This document shows, in pieces, positions 20,946 through 30,745 of a stretch of 64,000 nucleotides of DNA. The stretch covers positions 2,356,001 to 2,420,000 of the forward strand of contig NZ_AP025492.1 of NCBI RefSeq assembly GCF_024347515.1. Direction: 5' to 3'. A model generated the notes under the pieces. That model did no database searches, was not told where the DNA came from, and saw only the letters and a list, made by a program, of their open reading frames with translations. The position numbers and the translations under genes were made by a program. How positions within the stretch are numbered: position 1 is the first letter of the stretch; the number at the start of each line of letters is the position of its first letter. This stretch comes from Vibrio gigantis (GTDB lineage Bacteria > Pseudomonadota > Gammaproteobacteria > Enterobacterales > Vibrionaceae).

Positions 20946-22151
20946 ATGTCCGCCTCGTTTCCATTAGCGAAACTTACCTTTTTAATCGCAATACTGACTG
21001 CCGTAGGTCAAATGACTCAAACGATGTACGTGCCTTCTATCGGTCATATGGCGGGTGAGTTCTTGGTTGCTGCGTCTTCACTGCAAGCTGTGATGGCGTG
21101 CTACTTGATCCCTTATGGTCTGTCGCAATTTGCTTACGGTCCTCTCTCTGATCGCATCGGTCGTAAACCAATCATCATCGCTGGCTTGGTAATCTACATC
21201 GTAGGTACCTTGGTGGCGTTGTTCGCACATGAGTACCAATGGTTCTTAGTGGGTAGCTTCATCCAAGGTTTGGGGATTGGTTGTGGTGGTGCGATGTCTC
21301 GTACATTGACTCGCGACTGTTTTGAAGGCGCTGAACTGCACCGTGCAAACAGCTTAATCAGCATGTGTGTGATTTTCTCACCACTGATGGCGCCTGTTCT
21401 AGGTGGTTACCTAACAGAAGCTTTCGGCTGGCGTTCTAGCTACCTGTTCCTTGCGCTATTTGGTATCGCTGTTGTGATCACCATGATGACGAGCATGATG
21501 GAAACTCTGCCAAAAGAGCGACGCAAAAACGAATCGGTTTTAAACAGCTACAAATTCGTTCTGTCTGACAAACGCTTCCAAGGTTTCTTACTAGTACTAG
21601 TAGCAACATTCGCGGGCGTCGCAGTATTTGAAGCAGCGGCAGGAGTGCTACTTGGTGGCGTACTGGGTTTACCTGCAACTACAGTAAGCTTGTTGTTTGT
21701 TTTGCCGATTCCAGGTTACTTAGTCGGTGCTGGCCTATCTAGCTACATCGCACAACGTCGTTCTGAGCGCCGCGCACTGAATGTTGGTCTAGTGTCGATC
21801 TTAGTCGGCTCAGCCGTGGTGCTGATACCAGGTCTGTTTGGTCAAACAACAGCATTAACTTTGATTGGCGGTGCAACGATTTACTTCTTGGGCGCTGGTA
21901 TCTTATTCCCAGCAGCAACAACGGGGGCACTTTCGCCATTCCCATACCACGCAGGTACAGGAGGCGCGATCTTAGGTGGTATGCAGAACCTAGGTGCTGG
22001 CATCGCAACACTGTTGGCATCCTTCTTCCCAGCTCAAGATCAACTGCCACTGGGTTGTTTAATGATTACAATGTCACTTATCGTGATGCTTGGTTTACGC
22101 TGGGTTAATCGTAAGCCTGACCACTCAAACGAAATGCCATTGGCTATCTAA
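20946..22151 (+). CDS. emrD: EmrD-type MFS multidrug efflux transporter
   Basis: This 401-residue major facilitator protein with 12 predicted membrane segments belongs to the drug:H+ antiporter (DHA1/Bcr-CflA) family. Motif A is YGPLSDRIGRKPIIIAGL between helices 2 and 3; motif C region is SPLMAPVLGGYLTEAFGWRSSYLF. It resembles V. cholerae EmrD-3, which exports several hydrophobic compounds; exact substrates here are inference. It has its own strong-looking GGAG ribosome binding site, its own terminator, and an operator-like palindrome upstream. Confidence 0.9.
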   Translation: MSASFPLAKLTFLIAILTAVGQMTQTMYVPSIGHMAGEFLVAASSLQAVMACYLIPYGLSQFAYGPLSDRIGRKPIIIAGLVIYIVGTLVALFAHEYQWFLVGSFIQGLGIGCGGAMSRTLTRDCFEGAELHRANSLISMCVIFSPLMAPVLGGYLTEAFGWRSSYLFLALFGIAVVITMMTSMMETLPKERRKNESVLNSYKFVLSDKRFQGFLLVLVATFAGVAVFEAAAGVLLGGVLGLPATTVSLLFVLPIPGYLVGAGLSSYIAQRRSERRALNVGLVSILVGSAVVLIPGLFGQTTALTLIGGATIYFLGAGILFPAATTGALSPFPYHAGTGGAILGGMQNLGAGIATLLASFFPAQDQLPLGCLMITMSLIVMLGLRWVNRKPDHSNEMPLAI

Positions 22152-22182
22152 AACAAACTCGAATCTTGCCCAAACAAAGAAG

Positions 22183-22212
22183 AGGGACATGCTGAAAAGT
22201 GTGTCCCTTTTT
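22183..22212 (+). terminator. emrD terminator
   Basis: AGGGACA (22183-22189) pairs with TGTCCCT (22202-22208), followed by T residues. The following 195 bases to the next start hold no other feature I can call. Confidence 0.7.
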
Positions 22213-22407
22213 ATTGCCCGTTTTTCCTCGCCTGATGTCTGCCATCAATTTCATCAAACATTACTTTGATTTTTTGAAAACAATAACAGACACTTACGAT
22301 GAAAGTGCATATCCAGAATCCAATTATAAATAACATCAATGGAAGAAAACTAACAACTAAAGGATGCTGGCATTAAAACGAGTAAGGTGCACACTAAGGA
22401 TATACAG

Positions 22408-24573
22408 ATGCGTTTCGCTTTAACCACATTAGCCGTATCGGTGGCGCTTGTCACCGGGTGCAGCAATCAAGGAATAACAACCATGAACCATTACTCTCCA
22501 TCGCAACTCGTCGCTCAACAAACCCAAGCTCCCGTTGCTAAGAAAGTCCCTCATACAATGACGATTCATGGTGATACCCGAATCGATAATTACTACTGGA
22601 TGCGTGATGATGAACGCCAAGACCCAGAGATCTTGCAGCATCTTGAACAAGAGAACCACTACGCAGAGACCGTGCTGAAGCATACCGAATCAACACAAAA
22701 GCAGTTATTTGAAGAGATCAAAGGCCGAATCGCGAAGGACGACAATTCGGTACCGGTGCGTAAAGGCAGCTACTACTACTCGAATAAAGTCACAGGTGAC
22801 AACGAATACCCAGTACACTTGCGAGAAAAAGACTTTTTAGGTAAAGACAAGCAAGTCATCTTAGACGTTAATGAACTAGCAAAAGAACATGAATTCTTCA
22901 GTATTGGCGGCTTAACGATCAGCCCAGACGAAAACTTGTTGGCCTATGGCGAAGATACCCTGAGTCGCCGCATTTACACCATCAAGATTAAAGACCTCAT
23001 GACAGGTGAATACCTAAACGACGAAATTGAAGGTGCTTCGAGTGCTATCGCGTGGCAAAACGACAACCAAGCCTTCTACTACATCAAGAAAGACCCACAA
23101 ACACTGCTGGGTTACCAAGTTTACCGCCACGTTTTAGGCACACCTCAAACTAGCGATGAGTTAATCTACGAAGAAACCGACAGCGCTTACTACACCTCAT
23201 TGAGCAAAAGCAAAGATGGTGAACAGGTCTACATTTGGCACTCGAGCACAGAAACCAGTGGTGTTTCAGTCATCGATGCCAACAATCCACAGGCTAAAGC
23301 CGAAGCTTTCTACCCAAAAGAGACCGGAATTGAGTACAGCATCGCTAAACTGGGTGATTGGTATTACATCTACACCAACTACCAAGCGGTCAACTTTCGT
23401 TTAATGAAAGTCTCAGCTGAAGACATGCATGACCGCTCAAAATGGGTCGATGTCATTGCAGCAGACGATAACACTCAGCTTGTTGATTTCGAGTTGTTTG
23501 ATGATCATCTTGTTTACGAGCAACGTACGAATGGCTTGTCGACAGTCAAGGTTCGCCAACTCACAACAGGTAAAGAGTTCCCACTTGAATTTAACGACAC
23601 CGCTTTCGCCGCTTACCTAACGAGTAACTATGAATTAGATAACTCAAAAGTTCGAATCTATTACAGCAGCTTGACTACGCCAGGAACTTACTATGATTTC
23701 GACCTCAGTACGGGTGAGCCTGAAATCAAGAAGCAAACACCAGTATTAGGTGATTTCGAAGCGGATAACTATCAATCAGAGCGAATCATGGTTACGGCTC
23801 GCGATGGCAAGCAAATACCTGTCTCTTTGGTTTATCGCAAAGATTTATTCAAGAAAGACGGCACTAACCCAATCTACCAATACGGCTACGGATCTTACGG
23901 GTCAACCATTGAGCCGACCTTCAGCTCGACTCGTCTCAGCCTGCTCGATAGAGGCTTCGTTTTTGCGATTGCTCACATCCGCGGTTCAGAAATGCTGGGG
24001 CGTCCTTGGTATGAAGACGGCAAAAAGCTAACCAAGCAAAACACGTTCAATGACTTTATCGATGTAACTAAGGGCTTAGTTGAAGAAGGCTACGGCGCTA
24101 AAGATAAAGTATTCGCGGTGGGCGGTTCAGCTGGTGGTCTACTAATGGGAGCGATCATCAACCAAGCGCCTAATTTGTATAAAGGTATTGGAGCACATGT
24201 TCCTTTTGTTGACGTTGTAACAACCATGCTTGACGAGTCGATCCCTCTTACGACTAACGAATACGACGAATGGGGCAACCCGAACAATAAAACCTACTAC
24301 GATTACATGCTGAGTTACTCACCGTACGACAACATTAAGGTACAAAACTACCCGAACATGTTGGTGACAACAGGCCTACATGATTCACAAGTACAATACT
24401 TTGAACCAATGAAGTGGGTGGCGAAACTGCGTGAAATGAAAACAGATAACAATGTACTGGTGTTCAAAACCGATATGGAAGCCGGACACGGCGGCGCTTC
24501 TGGTCGATTTAAGCGATTAAAAGAAGATGCTCTTGAATACGCCTTCTTTTTAGACTTACTAAAAACTCAATAG
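22408..24573 (+). CDS. prolyl oligopeptidase-family (S9A, oligopeptidase B-like) lipoprotein
   Basis: This serine peptidase has an N-terminal seven-bladed propeller and a C-terminal alpha/beta hydrolase domain. The catalytic Ser is in GGSAGG, the Asp in TGLHDSQV, and the His in EAGHGGASG, all near the C-terminus. The family cleaves short peptides; the Glu-Asp rich S9A features (VPFVDVVTTMLDESIPLTTNEYDEWGNP) are those of oligopeptidase B, which prefers Arg and Lys. Unlike E. coli PtrB it begins with a lipoprotein signal (MRFALTTLAVSVALVTGC, lipobox LVTGC), so it is anchored in the envelope. The ATG at 22408 (721 residues) is preferred over a GTG at 22387: AAGGA lies seven bases ahead of it and it starts the signal peptide. 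Confidence 0.9.
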   Translation: MRFALTTLAVSVALVTGCSNQGITTMNHYSPSQLVAQQTQAPVAKKVPHTMTIHGDTRIDNYYWMRDDERQDPEILQHLEQENHYAETVLKHTESTQKQLFEEIKGRIAKDDNSVPVRKGSYYYSNKVTGDNEYPVHLREKDFLGKDKQVILDVNELAKEHEFFSIGGLTISPDENLLAYGEDTLSRRIYTIKIKDLMTGEYLNDEIEGASSAIAWQNDNQAFYYIKKDPQTLLGYQVYRHVLGTPQTSDELIYEETDSAYYTSLSKSKDGEQVYIWHSSTETSGVSVIDANNPQAKAEAFYPKETGIEYSIAKLGDWYYIYTNYQAVNFRLMKVSAEDMHDRSKWVDVIAADDNTQLVDFELFDDHLVYEQRTNGLSTVKVRQLTTGKEFPLEFNDTAFAAYLTSNYELDNSKVRIYYSSLTTPGTYYDFDLSTGEPEIKKQTPVLGDFEADNYQSERIMVTARDGKQIPVSLVYRKDLFKKDGTNPIYQYGYGSYGSTIEPTFSSTRLSLLDRGFVFAIAHIRGSEMLGRPWYEDGKKLTKQNTFNDFIDVTKGLVEEGYGAKDKVFAVGGSAGGLLMGAIINQAPNLYKGIGAHVPFVDVVTTMLDESIPLTTNEYDEWGNPNNKTYYDYMLSYSPYDNIKVQNYPNMLVTTGLHDSQVQYFEPMKWVAKLREMKTDNNVLVFKTDMEAGHGGASGRFKRLKEDALEYAFFLDLLKTQ

Positions 24574-24608
24574 ACTCAGCGTAACTGTAGGTATTCACAC
24601 AATTTAAC

Positions 24609-24638
24609 GTCGCCATTTAGTCTCGACAAAATGGCGAC
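24609..24638. repeat. hairpin-forming inverted repeat after the oligopeptidase gene
   Basis: GTCGCCATTT (24609-24618) pairs with AAATGGCGAC (24629-24638). No T run follows, so it may be a weak or factor-dependent terminator or a stabilising 3' hairpin. Confidence 0.5.
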
Positions 24639-24743
24639 AGAAATTATTAAGCATGGTTAAATACGATGAACCATGAAATCCACCAAATCAAAAAACCTTT
24701 GAAAACTCGCAGTGGCAAAGGTTTACGAGAGGTATAAAAACAA

Positions 24744-25550
24744 ATGAAAGTAATTAGCTTCAACATCAACGGCCTAAGAGCCCGCCTTCATCAACTGCAA
24801 GCGGTTATCGACAAACACCAACCGGACGTAATTGGTCTGCAAGAGATAAAAGTACACGATGAAGCCTTCCCTATTGCTGATGTGGAAGCAATGGGCTACA
24901 AGGTTTACTTTCACGGTCAAAAAGCACACTACGGTGTGGCTATGCTGTGTAAGCAGGAGCCAATCTCTGTTCAGAAAGGTTTTCCAACCGACAATGAAGA
25001 CCATCAAAAACGTATGATCATGGCAACGTTTGAAGATGAAAACGGTGAAAAGGTTACAGTACTAAATGGTTACTTCCCTCAAGGGGATAACATCAAGCAT
25101 GAAACCAAATACCCGTACAAGCGCGAGTTCTACAAAGACTTGATGACTTACCTAAACGATTACCACAATAAAGATGAACAAGTGATTGTGATGGGCGATA
25201 TTAATATCAGCCCAATTGATGCTGACATCGGCATTGGTGAACCTAATGCAAAACGTTGGCTGAAAACCGGTAAGTGTTCTTTCCAACCAGAAGAGCGCGA
25301 ATGGTTGAAAACATTGATGGATTGGGGTTTTGTGGATAGCTTCCGTTTACTGCACCCTGAAGTAAACGATCAATACTCGTGGTTTGATTACCGCTCAAAA
25401 GGTTTCGTGGACAACCGTGGCCTTCGTATTGACGTGGTACTAGCAACTCAAAAGCTTGCTGATAAATGTACTGAAGCAGGCATCGACTACGAACTACGTG
25501 GTATCGAAAAACCGTCTGATCACGCGCCAATTTGGTCAACTTTTAAATAG
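24744..25550 (+). CDS. xthA: exodeoxyribonuclease III
   Basis: Exo III is the main AP endonuclease and 3'-5' exonuclease of base excision repair. The 268-residue length is exact for the family. Metal and catalytic motifs are [13 protein letters not shown] at the start, LQEIKV (metal-binding Glu), [19 protein letters not shown] (catalytic Asp and Asn), WFDYRSKGF, and the terminal [10 protein letters not shown] with the catalytic Asp-His. The start has GAGAGG about ten bases upstream. It appears monocistronic, with a terminator straight after the stop. Confidence 0.98.
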   Translation: MKVISFNINGLRARLHQLQAVIDKHQPDVIGLQEIKVHDEAFPIADVEAMGYKVYFHGQKAHYGVAMLCKQEPISVQKGFPTDNEDHQKRMIMATFEDENGEKVTVLNGYFPQGDNIKHETKYPYKREFYKDLMTYLNDYHNKDEQVIVMGDINISPIDADIGIGEPNAKRWLKTGKCSFQPEEREWLKTLMDWGFVDSFRLLHPEVNDQYSWFDYRSKGFVDNRGLRIDVVLATQKLADKCTEAGIDYELRGIEKPSDHAPIWSTFK

Positions 25551-25551
25551 A

Positions 25552-25582
25552 AAATAGGGAGCTCATGCTCCCTATTTACTTT
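25552..25582. terminator. bidirectional terminator between xthA and the M60 protease gene
   Basis: A perfect 11-bp stem (25552-25562 with 25567-25577) with a TCAT loop lies in the 37-base gap of two convergent genes and is followed by T residues. Confidence 0.85.
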
Positions 25583-25587
25583 TTAGG

Positions 25588-28320
25588 TTAATTGATTGGC
25601 CAAACAGTTGTTCCATCGACATTGATAGGTATTTTAGCAAACTCATCGACACAGTAGCCTTGGTTCGAACTTGCAAAGTACGTTAATGGCATTGGAGCCA
25701 AATTCAGTGTCACGACTTGTTGCTTAGCCTTATCCGTAAAATTAAAGCCCCACATATCTAAATAGTTCCGCATATCCCGTTCGTTAACGTAACTCAGAGC
25801 TATAACTAACCAATCGTCGTTAGTGATCTGATTGGCTTCATCTCTTGAGTAACTGTCAAAGCCAATGGTGTGCCTATTCGCATTCCATAACTCATCACTC
25901 GACCGCAAACGGTTAAACTCTCGCTCGATCAAATGCAATCGCCCTAGCATATGCCAACCCGAATCTAACACACCTTGCTCTTGTGCCAACATCATCATTT
26001 GGATGAAGACTCTGGCTCCCCAGCTCCAACTGGTTTGATTCTGCTGTGCCATATAAGCATTTGGGTCTGCCTGTTTACGACTCTCTTGTAGCAGCTCATA
26101 CTGCCCTTTAAAATCTAGGCCTTGGCAAGACGATACTTTTCCGGTGTCTTTGTAATATGTTGATTTACTAAAATATGAATAGTAGTTAGTCGTTGAGTGA
26201 CCATCCCAACCACTAAAACGGAATCGGCCCTTTTCTAAACCATGCCCTAACTCATGCAAGTCACCATGACCGAGTGGATGAAATGCCCAATAGGCATCAT
26301 AAGGGTTACCCGAACAGCCATAACCACAAGTGGCTTGATCAGCGTTCATATGCTTAACCATATCTATCGTCTCAACTTGCCAACCTTTGCTGTCTCCATA
26401 TGCATGAATTTCTGCAATTTCATTTATACCTGGCCCTCTAAAGCCAGCCAACGCGTGAGGGAAGTTGTGCATGTATCGCTCGGTAGCGAGAGCCATATCC
26501 TGCGGCTGATTCCAGTCGCTCGAACCGATTGATGTTTGCATTTTGTCTAACTTCGAGTGCACCTCAAAGCCCGGAGTAATCAATTCAGCCCAATCAAATT
26601 TCGCTTCTTCGAGCTCTGCGACAAAACGCTCGTTATCCTCTTCGCTTCGCCATACTGGGTGCTGAGCAACATTCTCGAACTTAAGCTCGACGTTGATATC
26701 ATTCTTATCAAAGTGAACCTGTAGTGTTCCGCCGTATGCAGAAGTCAGAGTGATGGTTTCTCCGGGTTTTACCGAATAAGCGACTGATGTTAGGAACTTA
26801 GGTCGTGCATAACCTCCATCTTTTGAAAACTCATGGGTTGCACCACTGCGTAATGAGTTAAATACAATTGAAGTGCTTACATCGTTAGTATCGACGCGCG
26901 TTACTTTGATTGTTTGACCCGGCAGAGCATACAAACCCGCCGAGCGGAAATTTCGTTTTGATTCCAACGTCACCGTTTTATTAGTCAGCTGGACGTCTTC
27001 AAAGGTTTTGGTATTGAAATTACCTAAACTTGGCTGTGCGGCATTCAGAGAACGGCTTTGATACTGAACATAATCACTGAAATAAGACTTGAGAAATTCA
27101 ATGCGCTCAGTACTGGTCTTATCCATCGGATAAAGCACGTCTTGTCGATAGCTATCGGCCAACAGCAACATAAGTTTTTCGTATTCATAGTCATCGCTCG
27201 CAAACAAGTCGACTTTTTGTTTATCTAAGTTAGTCAAACGAGTGCGGATGGTATTTGCCGCTTGATAAAACTCTTCATCCATCAATGATTCATCGGTACA
27301 GGACTTGTCATCACATAGTTTCAGATCAACATTAAAACTGTCATCTTTAAGACGACTCAATAAATCTTGCTCAGCAATTACCGACTCTGGAAGCTGATCA
27401 ACTAACTGATTTGGGTCCCAATCCGATAGCCCAAGCTTACGCCAGTAGTTATCTCCCACGTAAGTAATATGCATTTCAGCGAAAAGGGCATTCCCTAGCT
27501 CTGTCATTCCGCCATCTAAGTGCAAATACAAGACAGGGATCTGATGTTCGAATGCGTACTTTAGACCTTCGAGCACATCGTTTAGGTTGTCACCATCATT
27601 CAGCTTCTGGGATATAATCAAAAGATCAGGCTTATCTTCAAGGCATGCCTTTAATTTTTCAGCATCACAAATGTCGTCATCATTGATCAATACTTTTGGA
27701 TTGATGTTATTTTTGATCCAGTCACGCGTCGCCTGGTCATCTGGAAAATAATGAGACTGGTCGAGTTGAGCTAACACGATCTTTGCTGGTTGTTCTGTCC
27801 CACTCGTCCAGCTGAGTAAGTTCTTTAACCATGTTTCCATTTCTTCATTGACTGAATCAGAAAAACGGTACTGAGTTCGAAAGGGATTACTTGCCAGTGC
27901 CGCATATCGTGTTTGTGAAGACGTATAACCTGCTACACCAATCACAAGCTCTTGATCGGTGTAGCCATCAATCATCGCTTTATTGGTTTTAAGGATGGTG
28001 TCATTAAAGCCAAAGGTCGGCGAGATAATCGCAGTGTCGTGGGTTGGATCCCAATGTAGTCTCTGCAGTGATGATCCATTGTCACCCTGCAATAAATGGC
28101 TTTTTATTTGATTGAACTGACGATTTAGATCGCTGACTAAGGTTTCGCTCGCCTCGATAAATTCATTAGTGTTTTCAACATATGTCGCATCGCCACTCTC
28201 TAAGGCTTGTTGAACCGCCGTTTTTGGCTGCGTCGAACCACCAGAATCACCGCCGCCACACGCAGACAGCATAGTAAAGGCAGGCAGCGCCATGCTTAAC
28301 ATTAATGTGCTTTTTTTCAT
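25588..28320 (-). CDS. ImpA/M60-type zinc metalloprotease lipoprotein
   Basis: This 910-residue protein has a lipoprotein signal (MKKSTLMLSMALPAFTMLSAC, lipobox LSAC) and a Gly/Ser linker, so it is outer-membrane or surface exposed. The N-terminal half (to about 480) resembles the non-catalytic domain of P. aeruginosa ImpA. The C-terminal part has the gluzincin motif HELGH at about residue 689, in GHGDLHELGHGLEKGRFRFSGW, with a following HSTTNYYSYFSK block typical of ImpA and M60 (enhancin-like) enzymes, which cut mucin-type glycoproteins. Host or mucin targeting is inference. The ATG at 28320 is used rather than an in-frame TTG six codons upstream, because the TTG overlaps the GGAG ribosome binding site. 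Confidence 0.85.
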   Translation of the reverse strand: MKKSTLMLSMALPAFTMLSACGGGDSGGSTQPKTAVQQALESGDATYVENTNEFIEASETLVSDLNRQFNQIKSHLLQGDNGSSLQRLHWDPTHDTAIISPTFGFNDTILKTNKAMIDGYTDQELVIGVAGYTSSQTRYAALASNPFRTQYRFSDSVNEEMETWLKNLLSWTSGTEQPAKIVLAQLDQSHYFPDDQATRDWIKNNINPKVLINDDDICDAEKLKACLEDKPDLLIISQKLNDGDNLNDVLEGLKYAFEHQIPVLYLHLDGGMTELGNALFAEMHITYVGDNYWRKLGLSDWDPNQLVDQLPESVIAEQDLLSRLKDDSFNVDLKLCDDKSCTDESLMDEEFYQAANTIRTRLTNLDKQKVDLFASDDYEYEKLMLLLADSYRQDVLYPMDKTSTERIEFLKSYFSDYVQYQSRSLNAAQPSLGNFNTKTFEDVQLTNKTVTLESKRNFRSAGLYALPGQTIKVTRVDTNDVSTSIVFNSLRSGATHEFSKDGGYARPKFLTSVAYSVKPGETITLTSAYGGTLQVHFDKNDINVELKFENVAQHPVWRSEEDNERFVAELEEAKFDWAELITPGFEVHSKLDKMQTSIGSSDWNQPQDMALATERYMHNFPHALAGFRGPGINEIAEIHAYGDSKGWQVETIDMVKHMNADQATCGYGCSGNPYDAYWAFHPLGHGDLHELGHGLEKGRFRFSGWDGHSTTNYYSYFSKSTYYKDTGKVSSCQGLDFKGQYELLQESRKQADPNAYMAQQNQTSWSWGARVFIQMMMLAQEQGVLDSGWHMLGRLHLIEREFNRLRSSDELWNANRHTIGFDSYSRDEANQITNDDWLVIALSYVNERDMRNYLDMWGFNFTDKAKQQVVTLNLAPMPLTYFASSNQGYCVDEFAKIPINVDGTTVWPIN

Positions 28321-28445
28321 TATTTTATGACACTCCAAAAAAATCGAGCTGAGTGTATCTATGGTTGGGCTTAAATCAATCTATAAAACCAATAACCTAA
28401 CGATATCCTGAATGGAGTTAACGCTTTTTAGAGAAACTGAATAAT

Positions 28446-28470
28446 AAAAAACGGCGCTCGAAAGCGCCGT
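28446..28470 (-). terminator. terminator of the basic amino acid ABC operon
   Basis: An 8-bp GC-rich stem (28451-28458 with 28463-28470) with a CGAA tetraloop; the A run on its left provides the U tract for minus-strand RNA. Confidence 0.85.
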
Positions 28471-28474
28471 CTGG

Positions 28475-29152
28475 TTAACTTAATGGTCTTAGGTAAGCTA
28501 AGAATCGTTTCTCAGCGTATTTAAATATGGCGATGATGATAAACGTCAGTGCCATATAGAACAGACCTGCCGTCAAGAAAGATTCGAACGGTGCATAATA
28601 GCGCGAGTTAACTAGTCGAGCAGCACCCGTTAAATCCATAATTGTTACGATACCGGCAACAGCTGAACCGTGAAGCATAAAGATAACTTCGTTACTGTAG
28701 GCTGGCAGTGCACGACGTAGAGCACTTGGTAAAATGATGCGACGGTAAGTCTTCGGTGTACTCATGCCATATGCTTTTGCCGCTTCAACTTCCCCTTTAG
28801 GTAAGCCGTTAATTGCACCACGGATAATCTCGGCCGTGTATGCGGAGGTGTTCAGGATGAATGCCACTAGGGCACAGAACCAAGCGTTTTCCCATAGTGT
28901 GTCTTTTACTGGGAAGAATTGGTCCATACCGTAGTAAATCAGGTACAACTGCACCAGTAACGGTGTTCCACGGAAGAAATAGATGAACGACCAAGCCGGT
29001 GCATTAATCAGCATATTTGGGCTATTACGAGCGATAGCTAATGGTATTGCTACAAATAAGCCAATAACCAAAGCAACACATACCATCCAAGCCGTTGTCC
29101 ATAAACCACCAAGGTAAATCGGCAGGCTTTCAATTATCAATGAAAAGTCCAT
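28475..29152 (-). CDS. basic amino acid ABC transporter permease, HisM/AotM type
   Basis: The 225-residue inner membrane protein is one of two permeases of a HisJQMP-like importer. It has about five membrane segments, the FRGTPLLVQLYLIYYG motif, and the EAA loop EIIRGAINGLPKGEVEAAKAYGM that docks on the ATPase. The block LPSALRRALPAYSNEVIFMLHGSAVAG is nearly that of E. coli HisM. Its start is two bases beyond the stop of the upstream permease gene, so translation is coupled. Substrate is likely arginine, ornithine, lysine or histidine; sequence alone does not decide. Confidence 0.88.
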   Translation of the reverse strand: MDFSLIIESLPIYLGGLWTTAWMVCVALVIGLFVAIPLAIARNSPNMLINAPAWSFIYFFRGTPLLVQLYLIYYGMDQFFPVKDTLWENAWFCALVAFILNTSAYTAEIIRGAINGLPKGEVEAAKAYGMSTPKTYRRIILPSALRRALPAYSNEVIFMLHGSAVAGIVTIMDLTGAARLVNSRYYAPFESFLTAGLFYMALTFIIIAIFKYAEKRFLAYLRPLS

Positions 29153-29154
29153 AA

Positions 29155-29895
29155 CTACCTCGCGTGGATACTGAATTTACGCTCAACCAGCTTAAGCAAG
29201 CCCGTCGAAACACTGGTGAAGAATAAGAAAATAAGCGCCACTGTCATGTAGAAGGTAAATGGCATTTTGGTTGAACCGGCAGCTAGTGCGCTAACACGGA
29301 CCATGTCTTCTAGGCCGATAATTGAAACCAACGCCGTCGTTTTAAGTAAAACCAACCAGTTGTTACCAAAACCTGGCAGTGCGTGACGAATCATTTGCGG
29401 TAATAGAATACGACGGAACGCTAAAACAGGTCCCATGCCATAGGCCTTTGCCGCTTCCATTTCACCGCTATCAACTGCCATGATCGCACCACGGAAGGTT
29501 TCAGCCATGTAAGCGCCAAAAATAAAGCCAATGGTTAAGACACCAGCAATAAATGGGCTGACATCAATATAATCAGGTAAGTAAGAGGTCCATTCGTGAT
29601 TAGGATCACTGGATGTGAACCACTCATTGAGCCACTCATTGATGGAATACAAACTGTTGTTTAAAAGGATTTGTCCACCAAAAAAAATCAGCATCATCAA
29701 GACGAGATCAGGAATACCTCGAATGACAGTTGTATAGAGGGTTGCAATAGCACGAGCCCAGCGATATGGCGCTAGTTTTGCTAAGGCACCTAGCATACCA
29801 AGAACCATAGCTAAAATTAGCGACAGCAAGGCAACTTCGATTGTAAGCACCGCCCCTTTCAGGATCGACGCTTCATATCCTTGTAAATCAAACAT
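29155..29895 (-). CDS. basic amino acid ABC transporter permease, HisQ/AotQ type
   Basis: This is the second permease (246 residues from ATG 29895). The pattern LKGAVLTIEVALLSLILAM, YTTVIRGIPDLVLMMLIFFGGQ, the EAA loop ETFRGAIMAVDSGEMEAAKAYGM and GNNWLVLLKTTALVSIIGLEDMV follow E. coli HisQ closely. A roughly 25-residue insert (EWLNEWFTSSDPNHEWTSYLP) sits in the periplasmic loop after the third membrane segment and is longer than in HisQ. I prefer the ATG at 29895 over an in-frame TTG four codons earlier. It forms the heterodimeric channel with the downstream permease. Confidence 0.88.
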   Translation of the reverse strand: MFDLQGYEASILKGAVLTIEVALLSLILAMVLGMLGALAKLAPYRWARAIATLYTTVIRGIPDLVLMMLIFFGGQILLNNSLYSINEWLNEWFTSSDPNHEWTSYLPDYIDVSPFIAGVLTIGFIFGAYMAETFRGAIMAVDSGEMEAAKAYGMGPVLAFRRILLPQMIRHALPGFGNNWLVLLKTTALVSIIGLEDMVRVSALAAGSTKMPFTFYMTVALIFLFFTSVSTGLLKLVERKFSIHAR

Positions 29896-29933
29896 AATGA
29901 ATTCCAACAGAACTGCGAAAAAGTTGGTAAGAC

Positions 29934-29955
29934 AGGGAGAGGAGAGCCTCTCCCT
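29934..29955 (-). repeat. intercistronic hairpin between binding protein and permease genes
   Basis: AGGGAGAGG (29934-29942) pairs perfectly with CCTCTCCCT (29947-29955) over an AGAG loop. No U tract follows it directly in the direction of transcription, so it more likely protects the upstream binding-protein mRNA than ends it. Confidence 0.7.
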
Positions 29956-29974
29956 TAAGAAGTGACGCTAGAGA

Positions 29975-30745
29975 TTACTGACCGTATACGTCGTAATTGA
30001 AGTATTTAGCAGCGATATCTTGATAGATGCCTTTTTCACGTAGCGAAAGGATTGCAGCATCTAGTTGCTTGGTCAGATCTTTGTCTTGCTTACGTAGAGC
30101 AATACCAAAACCTTCACCGAACCACTTAGGATCTGTTAGTGATGGGCCAACAAACTCGTAAGCTTCACCACCAGCTTTGTTTAGTACGCCTTCTTCTAGA
30201 GCAGATGCATCGCCCAGTACAGCAGCAACACGACCGTTAGCTAGGTCAAGATAAGCTTCATCGAATGAACCATAACGAACGATCTCTACTGTGTCACCAT
30301 AGTTATCTGTTAGGTATTTGTCGTGAGTTGTTGCACGTTGAACGGCAATTTTTTGACCACTTAGATCATCAAAGTTAAGGCCTGCACCTTTTTTGGCGAT
30401 GAACTTGTTCGGGATAAGTGCGTATTTACCAGTGAAATCGATCTTTTTCTTACGCTCTTCCGTGATAGACATTGCCGCGATGATCGCATCATATTTACGA
30501 GCAAGTAGAGAAGGAATAATGCCATCCCAGTCTTGTGCAACAATCTTACACTTCACCTGCATTTCAGTACAAAGTGCGTTAGCCATATCGACATCGAAGC
30601 CTTTCAGTGAACCGTCAGCTTCTGTCCAGCTAAATGGAGGATAAGCACCTTCAATACCGAAACGTACTGTTTTCCATTCTTTTGCTTGAGCTACGCCCGT
30701 TACAGCAGTTGCAGCAAGTGCCGCGACTAATAACCACTTTTTCAT
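29975..30745 (-). CDS. periplasmic basic amino acid binding protein (HisJ/ArgT/AotJ-like)
   Basis: The 256-residue product has a Sec signal peptide (MKKWLLVAALAATAVTGVAQA) and a solute-binding family 3 fold. Typical segments are TVRFGIEGAYPPFSWTEADGSLKGFDVDMANALC, DGIIPSLLARKYDAIIAAMSITEERKKKIDFT and the hinge AVQRATTHDKYL, with the C-terminal GIALRKQDKDLTKQLD. The pattern of aromatic and acidic residues suits a positively charged side chain. The gene is second in the operon, after the ATPase gene and separated from it by 136 bases, and a strong hairpin follows it; both suggest that it is expressed at a higher level than the permeases. Confidence 0.9.
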   Translation of the reverse strand: MKKWLLVAALAATAVTGVAQAKEWKTVRFGIEGAYPPFSWTEADGSLKGFDVDMANALCTEMQVKCKIVAQDWDGIIPSLLARKYDAIIAAMSITEERKKKIDFTGKYALIPNKFIAKKGAGLNFDDLSGQKIAVQRATTHDKYLTDNYGDTVEIVRYGSFDEAYLDLANGRVAAVLGDASALEEGVLNKAGGEAYEFVGPSLTDPKWFGEGFGIALRKQDKDLTKQLDAAILSLREKGIYQDIAAKYFNYDVYGQ

